From contig NZ_JAUSRB010000002.1 of the NCBI RefSeq assembly GCF_030811595.1, positions 4,278,001 to 4,342,000 on the forward strand: 64,000 nt of DNA, written 5' to 3'. This document shows positions 14,313 to 22,801 of this stretch, piece by piece (position 1 is the first letter of the stretch; every line of letters starts with the position of its first letter). A program made the translations under genes and the position numbers. Source of the stretch: Streptosporangium brasiliense (GTDB lineage: Bacteria > Actinomycetota > Actinomycetes > Streptosporangiales > Streptosporangiaceae). Under the pieces are notes generated by a model. The model did not search any database. It worked only from the letters and a program-made list of their open reading frames with translations, and was not told where the DNA came from.

Positions 14313-16048
14313 GCGTCCCCCGCCACCGCGGTGAACCGCTCCCCGTAGGGAGGGCTCACCCGGTGGTCCGTCTTGACGACGACGACCTGTGGCCGGGACC
14401 GCCCGGCCGCCGCGGCCCGGGCCGCGCGCATCGCCTCCCGGAACGCGGCGATGTCGCCGACGGGGTGGGCGTCGGCGCCGAGCGCGCGGGAGAACTGGAC
14501 GAGGTCCACCGGTCCGAGGCCGTAGTGGTCGTCGTCCAGGGGGAAGGCGCCCCCGCTCTGCTCGTGCTCACCGTGGTTGACCATGCCGAGGTAGCCGTCG
14601 TCGAGCACGACGAACACGGCCCCCACCCGGTTCTTCGCCGCGGTCCGCACCTCGTTGCCGTTCATCAGGAACGAGCCGTCGCCCAGCAGCGCGATCGCGG
14701 CGCGCTCCGCGGTGCCGATCCTCCCGCCGACGACCGCGCCGCACGACCAGCCCATCGAGGACAGCCCGCACGGGTAGAAGATGCGGGTCGGCGGGTCCAC
14801 GATCAGGTAGTGGGTCGCCCACGCCGTGCAGTTGCCCATGTCGACGTAGAGATCCTCCTCTCCGGTGAGCAGGTCGTTGAGGGCGAGCATCACCGCCGCC
14901 GGGGACACGCCGGGCCCGCCCGCCGCGGGGACCGGCCCGTACGGCGGGCGCCGGGCCGCGGCGGGGACGGCTCGGGCGGCCCCGCCGGAGCGGGGCAGTT
15001 CGCGGTAGAGGGCGCGGAGGAAGACCTCGGCGTCGACGTGGAGATGATCGCCGCCTTCGAGGAACCGGCCGAAGACCGAGGGGTCCAGGTCGACGTGGAA
15101 ATAGGTCGAGGCACCGGTGAAGGCCCGGTCGTAGCCCCTGGTCGCCCACTCCCCGAGCCCGCTGCCGATCACCACCAGGGCGTCGATCCCCGCCGCCGCG
15201 TAGCTCGCCGCCCGCTCGGCACCCGCCATCCCCAGCACGCCGAGCGACAGGTCGTCGCTCTCGGGGAAGACGCCCTTGCCGCGCAGGCTGGTCGCGACGG
15301 GTACCCCCAACGTGTGGACCAGCCGCCGGAAGGAGGAGTGGCCGGACCGCAGCGCCTCCCTCGCGCCGCCGCCCAGAAAGATCAAGGGGCGCCGTGCCTG
15401 CGAGAGGGTCCGGATGACGCGCCGCGCCTCCCGGGGGTCGAGTTCCACGGTGGGCCGCCGCGGCGCCGCCGAGACCTTCTCGGTCTCGTTCCCGACGGGT
15501 CTGCGGGCGAGGTCGGCGGGGACGGCCAGGTAGGCGGCGCAGGGGCGGGGGCCGGTGGCGACGTTGATCGCCTGGGTGAGGACGCGCGGGAACGAGCCGG
15601 GGTCGCTCACGCCGGTCGAGTATCCGGTCACGTGGGAGTACATCGCGGCCGTGTTGACGCCCAGATCGCTGCTGTCCTGGATGGCCCCCAGGCCGAAGCG
15701 GTCCGTCGGGACCTGGCCGCCCACCACCAGCAGCGGGACCTGGTCGCGGTGGGCGGAGGCGACGCCGGTCAGCGCGTTGAGGGCGCCGGGGCCGGCGGTG
15801 ACGAGGCACACGCCCAGCTTCCCTGTCGAGCGCGCGTACCCGTCCGCCATGAAGGCCGCCCCTCCCTCGTGGGAGGCGATGACGAACCTGATCCTCGGGT
15901 GTCCGCGCAGGGCCTGGATGAAGGCGGATATGTTCCCGCCCGGGATGCCGAACACCGCGTCCACGCCCATGGCGTCGAGCCGGTCGAGAAGAAACTCCGC
16001 CACGGTCGTCCCGTCCTGGGACCGTGCTCCGATGCTCCGCACCGACAT
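14309..16048 (-). CDS. TPP-dependent enzyme (acetolactate synthase-like)
   Basis: A 579-residue thiamine-diphosphate enzyme of the AHAS/benzoylformate decarboxylase superfamily. The N-terminal Pyr domain contains DAVFGIPGGNISAF and the activating Glu in ASHEGGAAFMADGYA. A central FAD/nucleotide-like domain follows (RPLIFLGGGARE). The C-terminal PP domain has GDGSFLMNGNE, the GDG-N signature, followed by VVLDDGYLGMV. AGGAGG ends 1 nt before the ATG at 16048, so the in-frame GTG at 16042 may be the true start. It could decarboxylate or carboligate a 2-oxoacid. No small regulatory AHAS subunit is present, which argues against branched-chain amino-acid synthesis. It is coupled to the KAS III gene. 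Confidence 0.86.
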   Translation of the reverse strand: MSVRSIGARSQDGTTVAEFLLDRLDAMGVDAVFGIPGGNISAFIQALRGHPRIRFVIASHEGGAAFMADGYARSTGKLGVCLVTAGPGALNALTGVASAHRDQVPLLVVGGQVPTDRFGLGAIQDSSDLGVNTAAMYSHVTGYSTGVSDPGSFPRVLTQAINVATGPRPCAAYLAVPADLARRPVGNETEKVSAAPRRPTVELDPREARRVIRTLSQARRPLIFLGGGAREALRSGHSSFRRLVHTLGVPVATSLRGKGVFPESDDLSLGVLGMAGAERAASYAAAGIDALVVIGSGLGEWATRGYDRAFTGASTYFHVDLDPSVFGRFLEGGDHLHVDAEVFLRALYRELPRSGGAARAVPAAARRPPYGPVPAAGGPGVSPAAVMLALNDLLTGEEDLYVDMGNCTAWATHYLIVDPPTRIFYPCGLSSMGWSCGAVVGGRIGTAERAAIALLGDGSFLMNGNEVRTAAKNRVGAVFVVLDDGYLGMVNHGEHEQSGGAFPLDDDHYGLGPVDLVQFSRALGADAHPVGDIAAFREAMRAARAAAAGRSRPQVVVVKTDHRVSPPYGERFTAVAGDA

Positions 16049-16080
16049 GCCTCCTGGGGAACCTTAACTGCGCATCATCC

Positions 16081-16095
16081 GATGACATGGTCATC
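16081..16095. promoter_or_regulatory. Inverted repeat upstream of the TPP gene
   Basis: GATGAC-ATG-GTCATC is a perfect 6-bp inverted repeat with a 3-bp spacer, 33 bp before the TPP enzyme start. It is a plausible operator for a dimeric regulator. It does not resemble the palindrome in front of the neighbouring MarR gene. Confidence 0.4.
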
Positions 16096-16182
16096 GCATG
16101 CCTGTCCGCAGGTCATCACTCCCCAGACTGACATCACATCCCCTTGAAAGGGGAGTTTTCGGATCTGTCGCCGATATCCGGA

Positions 16183-16665
16183 TCAACCGGACGGCGCGGC
16201 AGTACGGCCGCCGCCCGGCGCGGCCTGGGTGACGGGCAGGCCCTGGGCGGTGGCGACGCGGACCAGGATCTCCCGTAGGGCCGTCGCCTGCGCGGGGTCG
16301 AGGGCGTCGAGCAGCTCGGCGTCGACCTGCTCGGCCAGGCGTGCGGCGGACAGGGCCAGGGCCCGCCCGTCATCGGTGATCTCCACGATCTGCCGCCGCC
16401 GGTCCGCGCTGTCACGCACCCGGCGCAGGGCGCCGACGGCCTCCAGCTCGTCGAGCATGTCCACGACGACGCTGGGCGTCACCCCGACGGCCTGCGCGAG
16501 GGCGAGCTGCCCGAGGGGAGCGGGGCTCAGCAGTTCGAGGACGGCGCAGTGCCGGGGGCGCAGGCCGAGCGGGGCCAGACGGTCGGCGAACCGGCTGGTC
16601 GCCGTCTGGCCCAGCTTGCCGAGGAGGAAGGCCAGGCTCCGGGTGACGGACTCTTGCGGCTCCAC
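16183..16665 (-). CDS. MarR family transcriptional regulator
   Basis: A 160-residue MarR protein. Motifs in order: LGLRPRHCAVLELLS, LGQLALAQAVGVTPSVVVDMLDELEAVGAL (recognition helix) and the wing DSADRRRQIVEIT. The GTG start at 16665 has no clear ribosome site, so a leaderless transcript is possible. It lies 134 bp upstream of the TPP/KAS III pair on the same strand and probably controls it. A palindromic site at 16692-16706 suggests autoregulation. A short GC hairpin (16140-16153) lies between it and the TPP gene. Confidence 0.85.
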   Translation of the reverse strand: MEPQESVTRSLAFLLGKLGQTATSRFADRLAPLGLRPRHCAVLELLSPAPLGQLALAQAVGVTPSVVVDMLDELEAVGALRRVRDSADRRRQIVEITDDGRALALSAARLAEQVDAELLDALDPAQATALREILVRVATAQGLPVTQAAPGGGRTAAPSG

Positions 16666-16691
16666 GCGGCCAATGCTAGCTTGCCCATATT

Positions 16692-16706
16692 ATTCGGTTA
16701 CCTAAT
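16692..16706. promoter_or_regulatory. MarR-type operator palindrome
   Basis: ATTcGGT-T-ACCtAAT is a near-perfect 15-bp palindrome 27-41 bp upstream of the MarR start, inside an AT-rich segment where the promoter should be. MarR repressors usually bind such sites over their own promoters. Confidence 0.55.
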
Positions 16707-16889
16707 GATATGATTCCCGATAAAATTTCCGGCTGTTCGCGGCGGCGGCCAGCACCGGGTCGGCGGCCGCGGCGTAGGCCGACAGCCCGCTGAGAAACGG
16801 GCCCCGCGTGGGGGCTGACCATTTCCTTCTGCTGGGCTGTTGCGCGAGCATGCCGTAGTGACCTTGCTGCGGTGCTGTAGAGGCGCCTG

Positions 16890-17387
16890 ATGGATGATGT
16901 GAGCCCTGAACCCAGGCTGATCTTGCTGTGTGGGCTGCCTGGCTCCGGGAAAACGACACTGGCCAAGCGCTTGGCGAGAGAGCTTCCTGCTGTGCGGCTG
17001 TGTCCGGACGAATGGATGGCTGATCTCGGCATCGACCTGTTCGACGAGAACATCCGCGACCGGCTTGAGCGGCGGTTTTGGGAGCATGCTCAGGATCTGT
17101 CGAGGCTAGGGCAGAGTGTGATCTTGGAGTTCGGCTTCTGGGCGCGTGCTGAGCGCGATGAGAAGCGTTTGGGAGCCCGCGCACTCGGTCTTCCCGTCGA
17201 ATTGCATTACCTTGCTGCGCCGGTCGACGAGCTGTGCCGCCGTCTGGAAGCCCGCAACGGGGAAGGGGTGCCTGGGACGGCCCCGGTCAGCCGCGAGCTG
17301 CTTGAGGAGTATGTTGAGATCTTCCAGGCTCCGGACGCTGACGAGCTCGCTCTTTTCGACGAGCCGCTTCTGGGTCGACGTGGATGA
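16890..17387 (+). CDS. P-loop AAA family ATPase / small kinase
   Basis: A 165-residue P-loop protein. Walker A is GLPGSGKTT at residues 15-23, followed by LAKRLARELPAVRLCPDEW, where Asp-Glu would contact substrate. A second acidic/aromatic motif, VILEFGFWARAERD, follows, and lid-type arginines lie in LCRRLEARN. The layout matches the AAA_33/zeta-toxin-like or chloramphenicol-phosphotransferase-like group, which phosphorylate small molecules or nucleotide sugars. No antitoxin-like partner is adjacent, so a toxin role is not supported. It stands alone next to degraded genes. Confidence 0.75.
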   Translation: MDDVSPEPRLILLCGLPGSGKTTLAKRLARELPAVRLCPDEWMADLGIDLFDENIRDRLERRFWEHAQDLSRLGQSVILEFGFWARAERDEKRLGARALGLPVELHYLAAPVDELCRRLEARNGEGVPGTAPVSRELLEEYVEIFQAPDADELALFDEPLLGRRG

Positions 17388-17579
17388 TCGGCGCCTGCGG
17401 TGTGGGGTGAGACGGGTCAGGTGACTCGGCCACTGTGAGTCTCCCCGGCAGGGCCAGGACCAGGCAGATCTCGTCGTTGTGCCTGGCTCATGAGGTCGGC
17501 AGGCGTCGCGGGCCGGTGCCCGCTCAGGCCGGTAGTACCGAGGCGGTGCACCTGACATGCCGGAAGACCTCCGAATACT

Positions 17580-17828
17580 GTGAGGGCAAGTCGGCATCCA
17601 CGTTACTTGTCATACATGACTGACCACTTAGAGTCACTCACGATAAGCGTGGACGTCGACGTCCTTGCCTTTCTCGCCGCTGGTGACGTCGCGGCCCATC
17701 ACGGCGCCGCCGCCGCCGACCTGCTGCAGGCCGCCCTGCCCGACGACCCCGAGCGCATCTCCTCCTGGCCGCTCTACGCTCGGCTGCTGCCACACGCCCA
17801 AGCTGTCCTGGACGCCGGCTCCGATTGA
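17580..17828 (+). pseudogene. Remnant of an NB-ARC/TPR protein
   Basis: The frame contains LLQAALPDDPERIS followed by SWPLYARLLPHAQAVLDAGSD. This matches the style of the linker between NB-ARC and TPR parts in actinomycete proteins (compare DDNTAWPRYSELLGHV in the gene at 42139). There is no P-loop, no TPR array and no downstream continuation. It is best read as a decayed fragment, not an 82-residue gene. Confidence 0.5.
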
Positions 17829-17919
17829 GGGTGCCGTCGTTTATGAGAAATTCGGGTTGCGATTCCCGCCCGGCTGAGTGTTACGTTGATCTGCTTTGCT
17901 CCGATCGGAAGGAAAGCAG

Positions 17920-18714
17920 ATGGACGTCCCCTCCTTGCACAGCAGGTTCCTCAGTGACACGCTTCCTCGGATCCGGGAGGATGCGCGCGTGGCCGGCGTG
18001 GCGATCACCGGGTCGATCGTGGGAGGCCGCCCCGATGTCTACTCGGACGTGGATCTGATCCTGGTCATCGATGACGAGGCGTACGACGCGGTCATGCGGG
18101 AGCGGCTCGTGCTGATCGGTTCCTGGGCCTCGTTGGTGGCCGGATTCACCGGGGAGCATGTCGGCGAGCCGCGCGTGATCATCACGCTCGTCGGGCCGCC
18201 CCTCCTGCACGTCGACTTCAAGTTCGTCCGTGCCTCCGACTTCGCCGAGCGGATCGAGGACCTGGAGATCCTGTGGGACCGGGACGGCCTCCTGGCACGC
18301 GTCCTCGCCCAGCAGCTGCCGGTCACTCCGGCGTTCGACCTCCAGTGGATCGAGGACCGGTTCTGGATCTGGGTGCACTACGGCGCGACGAAGCTCGGCC
18401 GCGGGGAACTGTTCGAGGCCATCAGCTTCCTCACCTACCTGCGCGAGACCGTGCTCGGCCCCCTGGCCGCCCGCCGGGTGGGCGCGATCCCCCGCGGTGT
18501 ACGCCACCTGGAGACCATCGCGCCCGAAGAGGCGCGCGCCCTTCAGGCAACGCTGTGCGGCTACGACCGCCATGAAGCAGGACGGGCGCTCCTCGCCACC
18601 GTCGATCTCTACCGCCGATGGTCCGATGCCGGTGGAACGATCGTTGAACGGCGTCACCACGCCGAGAAGCTCGCCATGCAGTACCTTCACGACATCATCG
18701 ATCAAGGCCGCTGA
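17920..18714 (+). CDS. Nucleotidyltransferase-domain protein (adenylyltransferase-like)
   Basis: A 264-residue protein with a polymerase-beta-like nucleotidyltransferase fold. The active-site pattern is VAITGSIVGGRPDVYSDVDLILV (GS then DVD, residues about 26-48), and a third acidic strand reads HVDFKFV near 98. The remainder is helical and resembles the C-terminal part of aminoglycoside 6-adenylyltransferase-like or kanamycin-type enzymes. The ATG at 17920 is preceded by GGAAGGAAAG; an in-frame TTG at 17896 is less likely. It may adenylylate a small molecule or a protein. No antitoxin or resistance gene is adjacent, and no HEPN partner is seen. Confidence 0.72.
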   Translation: MDVPSLHSRFLSDTLPRIREDARVAGVAITGSIVGGRPDVYSDVDLILVIDDEAYDAVMRERLVLIGSWASLVAGFTGEHVGEPRVIITLVGPPLLHVDFKFVRASDFAERIEDLEILWDRDGLLARVLAQQLPVTPAFDLQWIEDRFWIWVHYGATKLGRGELFEAISFLTYLRETVLGPLAARRVGAIPRGVRHLETIAPEEARALQATLCGYDRHEAGRALLATVDLYRRWSDAGGTIVERRHHAEKLAMQYLHDIIDQGR

Positions 18715-18890
18715 CTGAAACGGGCTGACACACAGCCAGCTGAAGTACCTCGCCGCCCCCGTCGGCTCAGGTTCTCCATCCCGTCCCGGTACGCCTGGTA
18801 GATGGCGCCCCTTCCTCACCCATGGCCGGACATTCCCCGGCCCACCTCACCCCGGTCAACGATCCAGCCGCCCGGGGGCGACGCCGAGGC

Positions 18891-18987
18891 ATGGTCTTTC
18901 ACGCCCTGTTTGACAGTGCGGCCTTCACCGGGGACGCCCGGTTCGGCGGGGTGGCCTTCACCGGGACCGCCGAGTTCGGCGGGGCTA
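18891..18987 (+). pseudogene. Pentapeptide-repeat fragment
   Basis: The frame gives FDSAAFTGDARFGGVAFTG and then TAEFGGA, four or five clear A(x)F-type pentapeptide repeats with nothing upstream or downstream to complete a protein. It resembles the repeat tail expected, but missing, from the broken gene at 22802-23511. Confidence 0.45.
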
Positions 18988-19003
18988 TGGCGATCAACCG
19001 CAC

Positions 19004-19177
19004 GAAGCGTGATTCATGGCTGGACGGGTGGCGGCCATGATCAACTGGTGTGCGAGTTTGTCGAGGTCGGGATCCTCCGCGAATTCGTCCATACGGTCCC
19101 ACAAGCTGCCCTTCAGGTAGGCGAGCGGCCAGGCGTGCCACGACCTGGTGGCGGTGACGATCTCGGCCGGGATCGCC
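19004..19177 (-). pseudogene. Orphan coding fragment, unknown protein
   Basis: One minus-strand frame reads without stops as AIPAEIVTATRSWHAWPLAY, then LKGSLWDRMDEFAEDPDLD and KLAHQLIMAATRP. The composition is that of a real protein, with balanced charged and aromatic residues, unlike the Arg/Pro-rich shadow frames around it. No start codon or ribosome site is in place. It looks like part of a deleted gene. Confidence 0.4.
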
Positions 19178-19184
19178 TTTAGGG

Positions 19185-19295
19185 AACGTGGAGGCCTTCT
19201 CCGACCTCGCCGAAGCCATCATCACCGTCCGTAACCTGACCCGCCGAGCCTGGCACACTCACCGCTGGGACGCCCAGCCCCATCGACGCCGATGA
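19185..19295 (+). pseudogene. C-terminal remnant of a transposase
   Basis: The frame NVEAFSDLAEAIITVRNLTR continues RAWHTHRWDAQPHRRR and stops at 19293. This end, with its Arg/Trp/His tail, is very like the C-termini of IS630-type actinomycete transposases as I remember them. No DDE core precedes it. It marks an insertion sequence that has been deleted. Confidence 0.45.
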
Positions 19296-19361
19296 CCGTC
19301 ACCTGTCCGCGCGACCGCTCAGCTGAGGGTCACTGAGACTCGGCGAACGGTATCCCGATGC

Positions 19362-20711
19362 TCAGGCCGGGATCCAGTTGCCGTGGAAGCCGGCCGGGAC
19401 GCGGACCGGGACATGCACCTCGGCCAGTGGCGGCGCAGCCAGGTCGGCGGCGCCCAGGATGGCCAGGTAGCTGCGGTCGGTGGCCCGGTCGTGGGCGAAG
19501 GTCATCAGGTAGCCGTCGTTCTCCCCGGCCGCGCCCGCCGCCACGAACACCGCCTCGCCGCAGGTGTGCCCGGCCGGTAAGCGGTGCACCGCCCGTACGC
19601 CGCCGTCGGCCAGGTCGTAGGCGTAGATCTCCGACCGCTCCGGCTCGGCCTCCAGGGCGAAGCTGGTGGTGTAGCCGTAGCGGTGCGGCAGCCCGATCGC
19701 GCTGTCGGCGACACGCGGGTACTCGCTGGGCGCGTCGTCGATGGGGGCCTCCGCGACCGTGCCCGCGCGCGGGTCCAGGGTCCAGCGGTGCAGCGTGGGC
19801 AGGCCGCCGCCGACGTCCTCGGGGCCGCCGCGCCACAGCGACGGCACCCGGGTGCCGGTGACCGTGATCGTGCCGGTGGCGGGGTCCTCGAAGGCATTCA
19901 TGGTGTGCCAGACGTAGCACGGCGCGATGTCGAACCAGCGTACGGGCGCGTCGTCGCCGGCCGTGCGCGGCAGGACGCCGAACCTGGCCTGATGGGCGTC
20001 ATCCCAGCGCCATGGCGGTGCACCGGCGGCGGCCTGGGCCGCGTCGAAGACGACCGGCAGGTCCAGGAAGATCACGTGCTCGCGGGTGACGGCGAAGTCG
20101 TGCATCATCGTCGCCCGCGGCACGTCGATCACCCGCGTCTGCATCACCTTCCCCGCAGGGTCGGCGCGGTAGTACGTCAGGTACGGCGGGCGCAGCCGGT
20201 AGCCGAAGAACAGCAGCTCACCGGTGATCGGGCAGGTCTTCGGGTGCGCGGTCATCGGCGTCTGCAGTGCCCCGTCAAAGGTGTACGCCCCGACGGTGGC
20301 CAGGTCGGGCGTCACCTCGTACGGGAAGCCGCCCTCCTCCAGCGCGAACAGCCTGCCCGCGTGCGCGATCAGGTGCGTGTTGGCTGTGGTCACCCGGTAG
20401 TCGATCCGGCCCGTGCCGGGATCGAAGGCGAGGGCGAACCGGGATTCGCCGGGGTGCTCGTACAGCGGCGTGCGGACGTACCGGTTGCGGTACCAGCGCG
20501 CCCGGCCGCCGTCCAGCGCGATCGTGTGGATCATGCCGTCGCCCGCGAAGGAGTGCGGCGACCAGCCGGTGCGCGGGTTGGGCCCGTTGCGGAAGAACTG
20601 GCCCGACAGCTCAGCGGGGATCTCGCCCGTCACCTTGGCGGGCTCCAGCGTCACCTCCTCCGCGATCGGCGCGTTGTTGCCCGCGAGATGCAGCGGGACG
20701 GTCTCGGCCAT
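19362..20711 (-). CDS. Carotenoid oxygenase family protein
   Basis: A 449-residue iron-dependent dioxygenase of the RPE65/carotenoid cleavage or lignostilbene type, which splits conjugated double bonds. The ATG at 20711 has AGGAG about 7 nt upstream and gives MAETVPLHLAGN; a longer frame to 20750 lacks support. The four iron-binding His motifs are visible: HPKTCP, MMHDFAVT, WHTMNAFED and FHGNWIP at the C-terminus. The N-terminal RNGPNPRTGWSPHSFAGDGMIH is typical. The family is usually 450-500 residues, so it is complete. No carotenoid genes are nearby; the substrate could be a plant phenylpropanoid (inference). Confidence 0.9.
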   Translation of the reverse strand: MAETVPLHLAGNNAPIAEEVTLEPAKVTGEIPAELSGQFFRNGPNPRTGWSPHSFAGDGMIHTIALDGGRARWYRNRYVRTPLYEHPGESRFALAFDPGTGRIDYRVTTANTHLIAHAGRLFALEEGGFPYEVTPDLATVGAYTFDGALQTPMTAHPKTCPITGELLFFGYRLRPPYLTYYRADPAGKVMQTRVIDVPRATMMHDFAVTREHVIFLDLPVVFDAAQAAAGAPPWRWDDAHQARFGVLPRTAGDDAPVRWFDIAPCYVWHTMNAFEDPATGTITVTGTRVPSLWRGGPEDVGGGLPTLHRWTLDPRAGTVAEAPIDDAPSEYPRVADSAIGLPHRYGYTTSFALEAEPERSEIYAYDLADGGVRAVHRLPAGHTCGEAVFVAAGAAGENDGYLMTFAHDRATDRSYLAILGAADLAAPPLAEVHVPVRVPAGFHGNWIPA

Positions 20712-20945
20712 GGTGGATCTCCTGTCGGCGTGGTCGGGGGACGCCGACAACCATGCGCGGGGAAATCCGCGAAGAACAGTCTTGTTTTGCCGGACGCCGT
20801 CAGCCGCCCGGCGTACGCGCAGGCCAGGGCGGTGCGAGGATCTTCGGCGGCAGGCTCGGACGGAGGTCGTGACGAGACCGGCGCGGGCACCCGGCCCGCC
20901 GGCGTCCGCGGGAGCTCCCTCTGCGGACGGACGGAGCGAAGATGC

Positions 20946-21440
20946 TCAGGAGCGGGCGAGGACGGCCGAGGGGCGGGTACGGCGCTGGTAGGAGCGGGTG
21001 CAGATGGCGAGTGAGAGGCCCAGTCCGGCGAAGGCGAGTCCGCCCACGTAGCCGACCCAAGGGGACCAGCCTTCGGCGTCGCCGACCGTGAAGCCGACGG
21101 CCGAGGCGATCAAGGTGGCGAAACCGTAGGGGGTGAGGGCCAGCGCGCCCATCCAGCCCGGGACGGGCAGTGCCCAGCGCGGCAGCCGCTCGCCCCAGGG
21201 GCGGGCCAGCGCCATCAGCAGCAACACCCCGCCGAGGGCGCCCAGCACGGTGAAGTCGACCCCGTGCTGCTCCATCCACACCAGTGCCTCGGGTGCGCCG
21301 TTGGCGCGCATCCCGGCGCCGAGATCACCGGCCGGTCGGCCGGCGTTCCCGCCGAACGCCCAGTAGGTCTTCATCAGGATGTAGGGAGCCAGTGCAGCGA
21401 TTCCGAACCACATGGCCTTGGGGGACTTCATCGAGGTCAT
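20946..21440 (-). CDS. Small integral membrane protein, unknown
   Basis: A membrane protein of about 164 residues with four hydrophobic segments: MWFGIAALAPYILMKTYWA, FTVLGALGGVLLLMALA, MGALALTPYGFATLIASAVGF and VGYVGGLAFAGLGLSLAI. I place the start at 21440 or 21431 (MTSMKSPKAMW) because the upstream extension is Cys/Arg/Gly-rich and not membrane-like. It follows the F420-type oxidoreductase gene on the same strand by about 147 bp. The function is not predictable. Confidence 0.62.
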   Translation of the reverse strand: MTSMKSPKAMWFGIAALAPYILMKTYWAFGGNAGRPAGDLGAGMRANGAPEALVWMEQHGVDFTVLGALGGVLLLMALARPWGERLPRWALPVPGWMGALALTPYGFATLIASAVGFTVGDAEGWSPWVGYVGGLAFAGLGLSLAICTRSYQRRTRPSAVLARS

Positions 21441-21586
21441 GCTGCTGAGCCTGGAACAGCCCCGGGTCCGGAACCTCCCTCCGGGGGACCAACTGGCTCC
21501 CCCGCAAGGGGGATCAACAACGGCCGGGATCTGGCAGGTGTAGCCGTTGCGGATCAGCAGCTTGCGCATGCCTTGGAGGGTGTAGG

Positions 21587-22513
21587 TCAGGTGAAAGCGC
21601 CGGCGTGCAGCCTGGTGATGAGCTCATGCGCGACGTCCAGGAACTGACCGCGCGAGGACGTCGTCGTCTGCAGGTCGACGAACGCCTCGTGGGCACCGGC
21701 CTGGGCGAGGGTCAGCAGGTAGTCACCGATCTGCTGCACGGTTCCGGCGTGCGGCACCTGGTCGTCGGGCGCGGGGGAATCGGTGATCTGCGGATTGACG
21801 CGCACCACCATTCGCAGGGCCGACGGGTCCCGGTCGACGCGTGCCGCGGTCTGCAGCGCCACATCCCACAGGGAGGTCAGATAGGGCATGGGCATCGCCG
21901 CGCACAGCCAACCGTCGGCTCGCCGGCCGATCCTCTCCAGAGCCGGGGGCGTGTAACCGGCGAGCAGGATCGGGGGGCGCGGCCGCTGGAAGGGCTTGAG
22001 GTCGATGTGCGACGGCGGCACGGTCCAGAGCGTGCCCTTGTGCTCGACCACCTCACTGCTCCAGACGGCCTCCATCAGGTCGAGCGTCTCTTCGAGCCGG
22101 ACTCCCCTCCCCTGCCAAGGCACCCCGGTCGCGGTGTATTCGTCACGCAGCCATCCGAGACCGATGCCGACGTCCAGCCGTCCGCGGCTGAGCAGGTCGA
22201 GCGAGGTCAGCATGCGGGCAAGCAGGACCGGCGGTTGCCACAGCGCGTTGAGCGTGCTGGTTCCCAGCCGGACCTCCCGTGTGCTGACCGCGGCCAGCGT
22301 CAATGCGGTCAGCGGGTCGAAGAACGTTGCGAAGGCCGGAGGGATCTCGCCGTCTCCTCCTGGGTAGGGATCGCTGGGTGCGAGCGGCAGCATAATTCGA
22401 TCACCCGCCCACAGGCTGCTATAGCCCATGGCCTCCAGGTCCGTGCTGGCCTGCCGGATGAAATCCGGGTCGGCGAAAGCACCGTACTGCGGGACTGCGT
22501 ATCCGATCTGCAT
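21587..22513 (-). CDS. LLM-class F420-dependent oxidoreductase
   Basis: A 308-residue TIM-barrel protein of the luciferase-like monooxygenase group that uses F420 or FMN. The N-terminus IGYAVPQYGAF is followed by YSSLWAGDRIMLPL, VRLGTSTLNALWQPP, RLDVGIGLGWLRDEY and PILLAGYTPPALERIGRRADG, all usual for this family. It is a paralogue of the protein at 53749-54666, sharing PQYG.FAD, DRYPGGDG-like and GVPW.GR blocks. Typical substrates are ketones, imines or glucose-6-phosphate-like molecules; this one is not predictable. It stands with a small membrane protein gene downstream. Confidence 0.85.
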   Translation of the reverse strand: MQIGYAVPQYGAFADPDFIRQASTDLEAMGYSSLWAGDRIMLPLAPSDPYPGGDGEIPPAFATFFDPLTALTLAAVSTREVRLGTSTLNALWQPPVLLARMLTSLDLLSRGRLDVGIGLGWLRDEYTATGVPWQGRGVRLEETLDLMEAVWSSEVVEHKGTLWTVPPSHIDLKPFQRPRPPILLAGYTPPALERIGRRADGWLCAAMPMPYLTSLWDVALQTAARVDRDPSALRMVVRVNPQITDSPAPDDQVPHAGTVQQIGDYLLTLAQAGAHEAFVDLQTTTSSRGQFLDVAHELITRLHAGAFT

Positions 22514-22801
22514 GAGAAATTCCTTGGTAATTCGCCGTGGAAAGCCGGGCAGGACCGAGGTGCATATTGCGTACGCATCTCAACCCCTGGACGTTCTTGG
22601 TCGAGTGTCCAGGGAGACGTTAGGCAACACCCCTTGGATGGGACTTGGAGCAGGCTGGGATCCCGGGGTTGAGGAACCTGCGGACAGCCGTCAGCGCTGA
22701 TAACGATCTTGGAGTCTCAGCACTGAAAGATTGATCAGACAGTGCCTGTGCACTGTCCAGTGTCCGCCTTGGATGCGTCACCGCCGGCCCGCCGCCTGCG
22801 G

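Noticed and set aside
16890..17387. Zeta-type toxin of a toxin-antitoxin pair
   Set aside because: The P-loop kinase has some resemblance, but no small antitoxin gene is adjacent.
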